A stretch of 11,685 nt of DNA from Ochromonadaceae sp. CCMP2298 (taxonomy: Eukaryota > Sar > Synurophyceae > Ochromonadales > Ochromonadaceae). The stretch is from contig MU634517.1 of the NCBI GenBank assembly GCA_026770595.1, positions 1 to 11,685 of the forward strand, written 5' to 3'. Under the pieces are notes generated by a model. The model was not told the DNA's origin. It did not search any database and saw only the letters and a list, made by a program, of their open reading frames with translations. This document shows, one piece after another, positions 1 through 7,864 of the stretch; the stretch's first letter is position 1, and each line of letters begins with the position of its first letter. The translations under genes were made by a program, and so were the position numbers.

Positions 1-44
1 TAGGCGCAGTCAGAGGGCAGGCACGGGAGAGAAACGCCAAAACT

Positions 45-70
45 CAGGTGGGAGCAAATGCTACCACCTG
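45..70. repeat. Small inverted repeat (hairpin)
   Basis: The arms caggtgg (45-51) and ccacctg (64-70) are perfect reverse complements. After one mismatch, agca (53-56) pairs with tgct (59-62). Eleven of the 13 symmetric positions match. The function is unknown; it could be a chance hairpin or a binding site in the far upstream region of the protease gene. Confidence 0.5.
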
Positions 71-109
71 GGGGCGGATGTGCAGCCCGCTTATTGGGAA
101 ACCGCTCAT

Positions 110-318
110 GTAAAAAAGGAAAGGGTTAATCGTTTTTTCGCCTGCCAAAAACGCCTAAATGAGAGAAATTTTGATACAGAAAATCCCCAACCAGAATTCG
201 AAGTCAAATCGAGAACGATTCGAAGCAAATTCTCGTAAGACCGAATTTTGTGCAAAATATCTCTCATTTAGGCGTTTTTGGCGGGCTAAAAAAACGAATA
301 ACCCTCTACCTTTTTTAC
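110..318. mobile_element. Foldback / MITE-like element, ~205 bp
   Basis: Two arms of about 64 nt are inverted copies of each other: 110-173 and 253-318. They share gtaaaaaagg, agggtta, and a long near-perfect block gccaaaaacgcctaaatgag (exact within 155-174 region and its complement around 264-283). The imperfect symmetry continues towards the centre, which contains another small palindrome (cgagaa ... ttctcg around ttcgaa). A TA dinucleotide occurs at both outer ends (111-112 and 316-317), as expected for Tc1/mariner-type target duplications, although a TA inside a palindrome also arises trivially. There is no transposase, so it would be non-autonomous. The structure is seen directly; the MITE identity is inferred. 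Confidence 0.65.
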
Positions 319-393
319 CTCTGAGACTGGGGATTGGCATAACGATGAATCTATGTGCTTCTTCCTAGCATCTACGATCACAGCAGCGCAGCC

Positions 394-2533
394 ATGCTCT
401 TGGCGTCTGCCCTTCTCTGGGGCTCCCTCGCCCTGGCCGTTTGCCTGCAATGCGAGAGCTCGACCCTCTCCTCATTCAAGCCTGAGAAGCTCCGCATCCG
501 GTTGAAGAAGAGGCCCAAGGAGAACGATGTGAGGCATGAGGCCTTGGACCTGATGAGAAACCACTTCATCAGGAAGCACAAGTTCAGCAACGCAGACTGG
601 GAAAACTTCCGGCGGGACCTGTTTGCTGTGAACGATACCAATCAGGTGAGACAGGGCTTCATAGTGGGCAGATCCCAGACTGACCCTACGGTGTGTATCT
701 TGGGTGCACAACCCCAACCCTAACCCCCCTGCCTCTCCCTGTCTCTCTCTGTCTCTCCCTCTAGGCGATGCGGTCCTTCATGCAGGTGATGGACGACCCC
801 TACAGCAGGTACATCGAGGCGCCCACCATGACGGAGAGACATCAGAAGATACGAGGGGTGTCTGTGGGCGTCGGCGTGGAGCTAGAGCGGCGGCTGCATA
901 TAAGTCCTGCCGACGTAGGTCTAGCCGTACGCACGGTACTGGGGGCATACACTTCCTCGGGCTGGTTCTTGCTGAAGCAGTGCAGGATGTGGGGCGCCAA
1001 CGCTACGGCGCCCTGCCCCTCGCCAGCTCTGTCCGGGGTGTCGCCGGGCTGGCGCTGGAGGTTGGGGTCTGGGCGGAGAGGCGGCGTGGCTGATACAGCA
1101 GCAGCAGTAGAGGCAGCAGAAGCAGCAAAATCAGGAAGACGACGCTGGCTATGGCGGCAAAGAGCGTCGCGGGGGACAGCGGCAGGGGTAGGGGCAGGGG
1201 TAGGGACAGGGGTAGGGGTAGGGGCAGGCGTGGACGTGGACGTGGGTGTGAGCTTTGGCGCCTGGCTCTCGCACATAAAGAACTCGGCACTGCTCTGCGG
1301 CTCCGTGCTCGCCCCCGTGGTGCTGCTGGCGACCCGTCCCGGAGTGCTGCCACTGAGCATGGGGGTGACCCACTCGATGCGTAGCGCGGGGCGGCAGCTG
1401 TGCGACAGGGTGTTGCTGGCGTCTCTGGCGGACGCACTACTGCAGCTCTTCCCGCTGCTGCTGCCCGTGGAGGTGGTGGCGGTGGCGGCGGCGGAGGAGG
1501 GCGGGGTGGGGGCTGTGGGCGGGATTCTGTATGGTGATCAGATAGTGTCAGTGGATGGGCGCAGTCTGCTGTGGGCGTCGACGCGGAGGGTTCTGCGCCT
1601 GCTGGACGAGGGGGAGGTGGGCGACAGGGTGCGCGTAGGCGTTCGGCGCCGGATCCAGCCCCTCCCCAGCGAGAAGGGGGCAGACGGGCGGGCGGGCGGC
1701 GGTGCGGGCAGGGGGAGAGGCAACACCGCAGATATGGGTGCGAGAGGCCTAGGGGGGCCTGCTGCGGTATCTGCGGAGTCAGGTGTGGCGCTGAGGGTGG
1801 TGGACGCTGTGCGCGAGTACCTGCTAGTGCAGGGCGTGCGCTACTGGCCCCTGCCGGCGACGCAGGGGCGGGGCGTGGGGTACCTGCACCTGCCCGAGTT
1901 CACCGACGAGACCTTCCACGAGGTGGTGGCTGCTGTGGGTGCGCTGCAGGCGGGGGTGCTGGAGCAGCAGGGTGTGCCGATGCAAGCGCTGGTCATTGAC
2001 CTTAGAGGTATGCATGCGGATCTATCGTCTCTCCTCTCCTGCTACTCTGCTACTCTGCTCTGACGCCCTCTATTCCTTCCTCTCGCTATCCCTTAGGCAA
2101 CCCCGGAGGGCCTTTAGTGCCTGCGCTGGACGTAGCCTCGCTGTTCCTGCCCGCGGGGCGCGTTGTCATCTGCATGAGCGTGAATGGCCGCGTCGAGCAG
2201 CACCGCAGCCGCAACCGCCGCGCCGATCAGCACACCTCTCTGCTGTTGCTGACCGACCAGCGCACCGCCTCTGCCTCGGAGATCCTGCTGGAGGCGCTAT
2301 GCGACAACCAGCGCGCGCAGAGCATGGGGCAGCGCACAGTGGGCAAGAACGTCGCACAGGCTATCCTGGGACTCTCAGACGGCAGCGGGCTGTGCTTCAC
2401 GGTGAGGGAGTTCTTCTCCCCCTCGGGCAGGTTCATGGGCAGCGGGCACGAGCCGCAGCACCCCCTGCGCGGCACACTGGACCTCTCCAAGCTGCACTTC
2501 AGAGAGGCAGACAAATCGTGGGTAGTCAAATGA
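394..2533 (+). CDS. C-terminal processing protease (peptidase S41, CtpA-like), three exons
   Basis: Exons are 394-645, 765-2007 and 2097-2533, with introns gtgaga..ctag (119 nt) and gtatgc..ttag (89 nt), giving 643 residues. The family cleaves C-terminal tails of proteins; plastid CtpA matures the D1 subunit of photosystem II. Residues 1-19 resemble a signal peptide. A helical N-terminal domain carries MDDPYSRYIE (about 93-102), the PDZ begins as GVSVGVGVELERR (115-127) and resumes near 312 with VEVVAV and GDQIVSVDG, and the S41 core follows from about 454. DLRGNPGG is re-formed only by removing intron 2. The Ser-Lys dyad is intact: S557 in TASASEI, D568 and K582 in TVGKN, with family spacing. 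At 643 residues it exceeds the usual 400-500 because of a low-complexity insertion at about 128-311 and a Gly-rich linker at about 386-420. The start is the first ATG giving a signal peptide. No clear AF motif follows it, so plastid location is unproven. Confidence 0.87.
1181..1228 (+). repeat. GGNAGG hexamer repeat inside the protease exon
   Basis: About eight hexamers of the types ggggta, ggggca and gggaca run in tandem. In frame they encode alternating Gly-Val and Gly-Ala dipeptides within the insertion that splits the PDZ domain. Runs of three or four G every 2-3 nt could form a G-quadruplex on the coding strand. The same tract yields a Pro/Thr/Ala-rich open frame on the opposite strand, which is an artefact of the repeat. 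Confidence 0.75.
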
Positions 2534-2561
2534 AGGCTGCTGGAGTCGCATATGTCGGTAC

Positions 2562-2616
2562 TGTAATATTAGTAACTAGAAAAAAACTTACGCATCTGAG
2601 TGTTTTTTTTAATAAA
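2562..2616 (+). promoter_or_regulatory. Candidate poly(A) signals of the protease gene
   Basis: TGTAA lies at 2562-2566, 29 nt after the stop codon, and AATAAA at 2611-2616, about 78 nt after it. Either could direct 3' end formation. The AATAAA is part of a dispersed repeat whose second copy has AATGAA at the same place, so it may be incidental. No cDNA evidence is available. Confidence 0.3.
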
Positions 2617-2678
2617 CATTATGTATATGTACTTATGTGTATTGATAGCGCTATTTGAAACGGAAGCTAGACTTTTGT
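2572..2678 (+). repeat. Dispersed intergenic repeat, copy 1
   Basis: Three blocks recur in the same order and orientation at 6462-6675: gtaactagaaaaaaactt (2572-2589), a 43-nt block containing acattatgtatatgtactta (2607-2649, two or three differences) and gaaacggaagct followed by acttt (2657-2675). The order is kept but copy 2 has about 100 nt of extra sequence between blocks. This copy sits in the 3' flank of the protease, in the 266-nt convergent spacer before the transporter's stop codon at 2800. A weak hairpin (aggtctt / aagacct, 2715-2736) lies just beyond it. It has no coding capacity; probably an old non-autonomous element. Confidence 0.7.
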
Positions 2679-2799
2679 AGATGAAAAGGAGTTTTTTTTT
2701 CAAATTTTAGAAAAAGGTCTTTTGATAAGAAGACCTCATTAAAAGATGCTGTATCCGTATAATCCTTATAAGAAGAAGGAACCCGTTTTCATATTTTTA

Positions 2800-5700
2800 C
2801 TATTCAGTCTTCGAGGCTGTAAGCTCCGCCATCTGGATTAACCCCGCATGATCTTCCGGTGCCCCGTCCTGATCAGTCGTACCCACAACGCCATAGTCAG
2901 TGTTCCAGAACTGAGGGCGGCGATTCCTGTCCTCCCTCTCCTCCTTCTCCTCCTCCGTCAACGCACCACGCTGCGCCGTGCAGCTGTCAGTGTTCAGCAG
3001 ACTCTGCTCTTCGCCTGCCTCCACGTCCAGACCAGGCTTAGTGGCGGAGCCCACCATACACGCCATACACGCGTCCATAATACTGTCATGCAGCAATCCC
3101 TCTACCGATTTGATGTCGTCGCTCTCGATGTGGCACTTGCTCAATAAAACCCCTACCTCTGTGCTGATGTTGACCATAAAGACCAGCAAAGAGTTCTTCC
3201 TGGCGTAATCTACCACCTCCTTCATGGCAATCTGGGTAGGGGGGGAGGATAGGGGAGAGATTGTCAGGGGTAGAATAAAGAGTATCGACGCAGAAGAACG
3301 AGTGTCAGTGGGTAGGTGGGAGAGCGTCAGTGGTACTGTCATCAAACCGCCTCAGGTTAGAAGATAGTAAGACAGTGGGCCCCCCTTAACTCCCCTCCCT
3401 TACCAGTCCAGAGATATCCGCGTGCTTTACATCAATAAAATCGATCACCACTGCCTGCAGGTCGCTGCTTGCGAATATCTGATATATGTAAAAGGGGACG
3501 GAACATAGGGGACAGGGGAGACAGAGGATACAGGGGCCATGGAGGAGAGGGGAGACAAGGGTCAGGGCACTGGTCGGGGGATTGCAGATGCTGGCTCAGA
3601 CTAACGGGTCTAACTCCTATATTCCATCTCTTATCTCCCTCACCTCATTAATCAGCGTGTCTTTAATACGCGTAGCGCTGACAAACACCAGGTTTGAATT
3701 GAGGCGAATGATCTCCACGCCTTTGAAGCTCATCGACATCGATATAGGCTTGGCCTCTGATGAGAAAGCCAGGTCCTGAATCAGCACGAGGAGGGACATA
3801 ACAAACCCGCAGGCAAGTCCGACCTTTGTGTCGAAGATCAACGTTACGAGGAAGGTGAGGGTCATTACAAAGAAGTCCTGGGAGGTAGTGTGTGTGTGTG
3901 TGTGGGGGGGTTGGTATGTAGGGTTAGATATGTTAGCGCAGCAGTTGCACAGCAGTAGTTCACAGCAGCAATAGACAGCAACAGTCACAGCGCATGCTCA
4001 CCTTCTTGGACAGCTTCCACGCATGCCAGAACTCCATCGGGTCGATCAGATTCAACATGGCTATGGGGGTGGGGTGGGGGTGAGGGTTGGTATGTAGGGG
4101 TAGATATGTTAGCGCAGCAGTAGGACAGGAGCAGCTCACAGCAGCAGCAGTAGTACAGCAGCAGCAGCACAAGCCACAGCGCACCCTCACCTATCATCAC
4201 CACCGCGGCCAGAGCGGCTTGAGGGATAAAGAAGAAGGCCTTGGTGAGGGCGCCCACTGCCACCAGCACGATCAGCAGCGTGACAAACGAGGCCAGCTGC
4301 GAGTGGCAGCCGGAGTTGGCGTACAGCGCGGAGCGGCTGAATGACCCTGAGAGGAAGAAGAAAGAACCGTAATAGCAGGTCAGCCAACATCGTAGGTCAT
4401 ATATACAGGCACCAAGGATCTTACCTGATACCGGATACCCCGTAGCGAACATATTACATATATTGCCCAGGCCTAGCGCCAACAGCTCCTGGCTAGGGTT
4501 CAGGTCCGACAGGGTGTTCTTCTGCGCAGCGATCTTCTTCGCCACGCTGTACGACTCCATGAAGGATATGATGGTGAGGGGCAGCACGTCCCCAAAGAAG
4601 GTGGAGAAGCTGTGCTCGAACACGGGCATTTTGAAGATGTTAAGCCCGGCCGGCACCTCTCCCACGATTGGCAGGTTCTTCGCGTGATAGTCTGTTCTTT
4701 CGGAGCGGATATCGAACGCAACCTTGGCGGAGATCTGGGAATTATGGTGCGCGTTGGAGAGAGGTTATGGGGTTATAAGGTTATGGGGGTAGGGACAATA
4801 GGCGAAAGAGTCAAACGATCGCTATCTATACTAACACCACCCACACTAGCATAGCTTACCACCATCGCCAGTAGGGTAGACATGACTACCAGCAAGTTGT
4901 ACACTACGTATAGCTTGGTCTTCTTGAACTCGGGCGACGGTTTGAAGTAGAGTTTCCAGACGAATAAGGCAGCCAAAGGAATGTAGATTCCGAAGGTAAT
5001 CGAGGTCGAATAGGGATTGATGTAGGTGTTGCCGTTGTCGTCTTTACCGTACCAGTTCTGCACGTACCACTCCATCACCTCGTAGTTGTATTGCACGCCC
5101 CCCGCAGCGCCCACCTTGGGTACGATATTGGGGAAGCCGAAAGCACTGCGCACCTGGTTTAGCCCGATGATCATCGCAGCTGCAGTGGTGAAGCCGCTCA
5201 TCACTGGGTGGCTGATGAAGCGGATCATGTTGCCCAGGTTGAACATCCCCATGGTCACCTCCATCAGGCCGGTGGCGAAGCAAGCCTGAGCGGCGAAGTT
5301 GATCGCAGTCTGGGGGTCGGCCACCGAGTCGATGCCGTACTGTCCAATGAGCTGGCCCAGCAGCAGCGAGATGAGCGCTACAGGCCCCACGCCCAGCTGC
5401 CTGTTGGTGCCCAGCAGGATGTACAGGGGGATGGGCAAGATGCAGGAGTACAGACCCACCATGGGGGGCAGACCTGCCAGGTTGGCGTAGGACAGCGCCT
5501 ATAGGCGGGGTATTAATAGGGAAGATTAATAGGGAGATTAGTAAGATTAGGTCGGGGATGATAACGTGGATGATTGAGATACGTTGATGATTACATATAT
5601 ATTCATAATCTCACCTGAGGTATGAGCGTGATGGCCACGGTGAAACCAGCGAAGAAGTCACCTTGAAGGTTCTCATAAAAGGTGGCGTCGTACGGGCCTG

Positions 5701-5890
5701 TAAAGAATGGCATCAGCCAACCGGGTTTGGTATACCATGGAAAGTAGGGTGTGTGGAGGATCTGCCGCATGAAGGGCCAGACCGATGCGCCTCTCGATGG
5801 AGTGCACTCGAACTTGACCTCCCCCCAGCATTCTCCAGCAGAATGCAGCATTTCTTTCACACTTGCGTCAAGGGTGGCAATGATCGACAT
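2800..5890 (-). CDS. SulP/SLC26-family anion (sulfate) transporter with STAS domain, eight exons
   Basis: Exons in transcription order are 5890-5615, 5498-4860, 4734-4425, 4346-4191, 4060-4002, 3877-3644, 3478-3404 and 3231-2800, all with GT-AG introns, giving 726 residues, a normal SulP length. These proteins move sulfate or related anions across a membrane using a 12-14-helix core and a cytosolic STAS domain. The core starts with DFFAGFTVAITLIPQ|ALSYANLAGLPP across the first junction and has GTNRQLGVGPVALISLL, FISHPVMSGFTTAAAMIIGL, PVSGSFSRSAL and IDPMEFW. The STAS domain (about 530-625) is spread over the last three exons, with VVIDFIDVKHADISG|L typical of its core loop. A charged, Glu-rich, probably disordered tail ends the protein. 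The start is the first Met of the exon holding helix 1, with about 70 residues before it. Substrate and membrane cannot be decided from sequence. Introns 4 and 5 share sequence, described separately. Confidence 0.93.
3878..4001 (-). repeat. Introner-like intron A of the SulP gene
   Basis: This 124-nt intron lies between ...KLSKK and DFFVMT... in phase 0, starts GTGAGC and ends CCCAG. About 90 nt at its 5' side align with the neighbouring intron B. The best block, 3908-3947, matches 4084-4123 at 38 of 40 positions, and the donor-proximal TGCGCTGTG is also shared. Between these is a degenerate CAG/GCA-rich stretch of different length. The acceptor end is unique and contains a (GT)8 tract on the plus strand (3888-3904). 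Homology between two introns without homology between the exons around them is what mobile introners produce. Confidence 0.7.
4061..4190 (-). repeat. Introner-like intron B of the SulP gene
   Basis: This 130-nt intron lies between ...AAVVMI and MLNLIDPMEFW, in phase 1 (it splits an Ala codon), starts GTGAGG and ends CATAG. It shares a 40-nt near-identical block (4084-4123) and its donor region with intron A, and carries a longer CAG repeat (4131-4170). The different phase, and an intervening 59-nt exon that is not duplicated, argue against simple exon-intron duplication. Confidence 0.7.
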
Positions 5891-6022
5891 TGGTGCTTGT
5901 GTGTGTAGGCAAGGTCGAATGAGAGTGATAAGTGTGGGATGAAAGGACTGGTTGAAGTAGCAGCGTAAAGTGGAGTAGTGCTTGATTGAGTTGGAAGGCT
6001 GAAGGCGCGTGTTCTTTTCCAG

Positions 6023-6057
6023 GATGATGTTTGAAGAACTGATTTCTAAACATCATC
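6023..6057. repeat. Hairpin 1 upstream of the SulP start
   Basis: gatgatgttt (6023-6032) and aaacatcatc (6048-6057) are a perfect 10-bp inverted repeat with a 15-nt loop; agaa and ttct inside the loop could pair further. It lies 133-167 nt before the SulP ATG, in either its promoter or 5' UTR. Confidence 0.6.
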
Positions 6058-6071
6058 GATCCGCACTTCAT

Positions 6072-6120
6072 TTCCGAGTTCCCAGACTTACTGTCCATTC
6101 GTAAGTCTAGGAACTCGGAA
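6072..6120. repeat. Hairpin 2 upstream of the SulP start, 20-bp stem
   Basis: Arms 6072-6091 (core ccgagttcccagacttac) and 6101-6120 (core gtaagtctaggaactcgg) are reverse complements with one mismatch, separated by a 9-nt loop. The stem is long enough not to be expected by chance. It begins 14 nt from hairpin 1. It might be an RNA regulatory structure if transcribed, or the remnant of a small foldback element. Confidence 0.7.
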
Positions 6121-6461
6121 CTGTAGAAAGAGAAGGTTGGTTTCAAGACTGTAGAAAGGGCGTGGACACAGAGAGGAAGTCGGAACAAAGCCCAAGAACT
6201 CAGAATTTCCACTTGGATTTGTTCTCAGCTTTCAAGAGTTCAAGAGCAAAACTGTGGACAATCGCCGACTTTCTGGATGGGATTTTGCTAAACGTCCCCT
6301 GTTTTCTTGTAAGAACTAATTTTCAGTCTCTGTGACTGGCTCTCTTTGTACATCGTCTAACCCAACTTTTTAGTATCTCTGTTACTAGGGTTACGTCAAC
6401 TACTAGAGTCGGGGTTCCACGTATAGACGGGAAGCACCAGGATTGGGCTGGTAATCTAACG

Positions 6462-6675
6462 GTAACTAGAAAAAAACTTGACGCAAAATCTGGACTCCTC
6501 GGCCTGAGTTCGACGTGTGCAAGGGTAAGGGTTAGGGGAAATAGAACGTGAAATCAGGTTCACTGTTTTTGTTTTAATGAACATTATGTATATGTACTTA
6601 TGGGTATTGATAGCTATAAATACCGCTGGCTACTCACTGCCCCAGCTCGTTAGAAACGGAAGCTGCCACTTTTCG
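6462..6675 (+). repeat. Dispersed intergenic repeat, copy 2
   Basis: It contains the three blocks of the element at 2572-2678 in the same order: gtaactagaaaaaaactt at 6462-6479, the acattatgtatatgtactta block at about 6572-6614, and gaaacggaagct with cacttt at 6653-6672. Between blocks it is longer than copy 1 by about 70 and 30 nt, so either copy 1 is deleted or this copy carries insertions. It ends about 90 nt from the SNARE stop codon, but runs against that gene, whereas copy 1 runs with the protease gene. Confidence 0.7.
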
Positions 6676-6764
6676 TCAAGTGACACCTCTTGCAGCTCTG
6701 GAGGGTCCAGTCCATTCCCGCGATTAAAGGTTACGTGTTACGGGTCATGGCTCATGCTCACATG

Positions 6765-7517
6765 CTAGTGCGCGACGAGGATAATGATCAGCAGCAACAG
6801 TATGACAAATTCCACCGCTATGCAAATGTACATATAGCAAACCTTCCCTTTCTCCTTGATCTCCGCAGCGTGGGCGGCCTCCTCCCGCAGCGCCGCAGTG
6901 GCAATGTCCACGTTGCTGTCCAGATCGTCAAGAAGCCTTACGTGGTGCTTGGTCTCGTCTCCTATCTGCGTGAAGAGATTTGGAGAAGTTGTTAAAGGAT
7001 ATGGCATGGGGACAGAGAAAAATCAATATGATGTATAAATTACCATGAGAGCCTTGCCATGCAGGCGGTCCACGCCCATGCCGATCTCCAGAATCATCAT
7101 GTCCTGCAGCTTAATCATGTCCATCTGCCTCTGCGACTGGCCACTCGAGTACGGCGATGGCGCACTCTGGCTACCGCTACCTCCAAAGCCACTGCCTGCA
7201 TTGCTAGAGAACAAGTTGGACGTCGACTTCCTCAAATTCTCGATTAGAGTCTCTCTCCTGGCAATCTCGCTCGCCACCAGCTCGTACTGCAGAGGGTTCG
7301 AGCCCATGATCCGCAGCTGGGATGCGAGGGTATCAATCAGCTTAGAAATCTGCTGCTTCTCAGAGTATGTGAACTCTACGTTGGCAATGCGCTGATTCTG
7401 GATCCGCTTTTTCAAACCCTCGTACTGCTGGCTCCAGTCCCGCGCGGACAGATCAGCTGCAGCTCCCCTATATCCGCCAATATCACCCCCTCCTGTAGGA
7501 ACGCGGGAATACTTCAT
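6765..7517 (-). CDS. Qc-SNARE, syntaxin-8/SYP5-like, two exons
   Basis: Exons are 7517-7044 and 6965-6765 with a 78-nt gtaatt..gcag phase-0 intron, giving 224 residues. Qc-SNAREs supply one helix of the four-helix bundle that fuses endosomal, vacuolar or Golgi vesicles. A helical N-terminal region covers about 27-103, a Gly/Ser-rich linker 104-128, the SNARE motif about 130-190 and a tail-anchor helix about 201-223 (VEFVILLLLIIILV), ending two residues later. The motif aligns with syntaxin-8/SYP5: IGDETKHHVRLLDDLDSNVD matches the IGxELxxQxxLIDDLDxxVD pattern, and the intron falls just before this block. By that alignment the 0-layer residue is His166 instead of the usual Gln. I prefer the SYP5/syntaxin-8 group over syntaxin-6 because of the DDLD block. 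The start ATG at 7517 is the first in frame. Confidence 0.85.
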
Positions 7518-7864
7518 GCCTCGATTTTATAGCTCGCTCTGCTCCAGGACAACCTCGGAACGCCCAGCACCCGGCGCACGCTTGTCCTCTCGGAGGGGAT
7601 CCTTGTCGAACGTCGCCTGTTGTTTGAGATGGAGTATGGAGGTCGACTGACGACAACAATGAACTGGTCAACAGGTTGGCTGATTGATGACTCCCACAGC
7701 AGGACAACATGTAAAGTTACAACACAAGAATTCCCAGCAAAGTAACGGTCGGTGCGTTCGTCACGCTGCGATCTCTTTCTTGCAGCACTCTTGCTTGGCA
7801 GTCTCTTTGCATCGGATGCCTCTGCTCCACAGATTGGCAGCCGACCGACAGTGAGTCCTTTCCA
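7518..7864. other. Divergent intergenic region (SNARE / CCB4-like)
   Basis: These 347 nt separate two divergent start codons and presumably hold both promoters and 5' UTRs. Near the CCB4-like start the plus strand is pyrimidine-rich (ctctttcttgcag, 7769-7785 region), which might be a 5' UTR intron acceptor or an initiator region, but neither can be shown. I see no repeat or further gene. Confidence 0.5.

Larger units (their letters stand above)
1..393. other. Non-coding region upstream of the CtpA-like gene
   Basis: I see no conserved coding sequence here; the short open frames lie inside an inverted repeat and look incidental. The region holds a 26-nt hairpin (45-70), a foldback element (110-318) and about 75 nt between that element and the first ATG of the protease at 394. 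The promoter and 5' UTR of the protease must lie here, so the foldback element sits within about 80-280 nt of the start codon. No convincing TATA box or other core element is visible. Confidence 0.6.
5891..6764. other. Non-coding region between the SulP and SNARE genes
   Basis: No conserved protein is readable on either strand. The region must contain the promoter and 5' UTR of the SulP gene (leftward, ATG at 5890) and the 3' end of the SNARE gene (stop at 6765). It holds two adjacent hairpins (6023-6057 and 6072-6120), dispersed repeat copy 2 (6462-6675) and a short telomere-like string gggtaagggttaggg (6523-6537). An open frame at 6212-5868 overlaps the SulP start in another frame and is not supported as a gene. 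Confidence 0.6.

Noticed and set aside
155-368. Open frames on both strands over the foldback element
   Set aside because: They coincide with the inverted repeat, mirror each other and show no family resemblance.
842-1437. Long leftward open frames rich in Pro, Thr and Ala opposite the protease exon
   Set aside because: They are the antisense reading of the GGNAGG hexamers and other GC-rich sequence; no domain is recognisable and the sense strand carries the protease.
3232-3345. Open extension (MMTVPLTLS...) before the last SulP exon
   Set aside because: It is the in-frame end of an intron; the STAS core continues correctly only when the acceptor at 3232-3233 is used.
5868-6212. Leftward open frame of 114 codons overlapping the SulP start
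   Set aside because: It is in a different frame from SulP exon 1, runs through the hairpins, and adding it would not extend the transporter sensibly.
6523-6537. Telomere-like gggtaagggttaggg
   Set aside because: Too short and irregular to call an interstitial telomere; similar G-rich strings occur by chance in this DNA.
7525-7531. TATAAAA string upstream of the SNARE gene
   Set aside because: It ends only 8 nt before the ATG; a TATA box there would start transcription inside the coding sequence.
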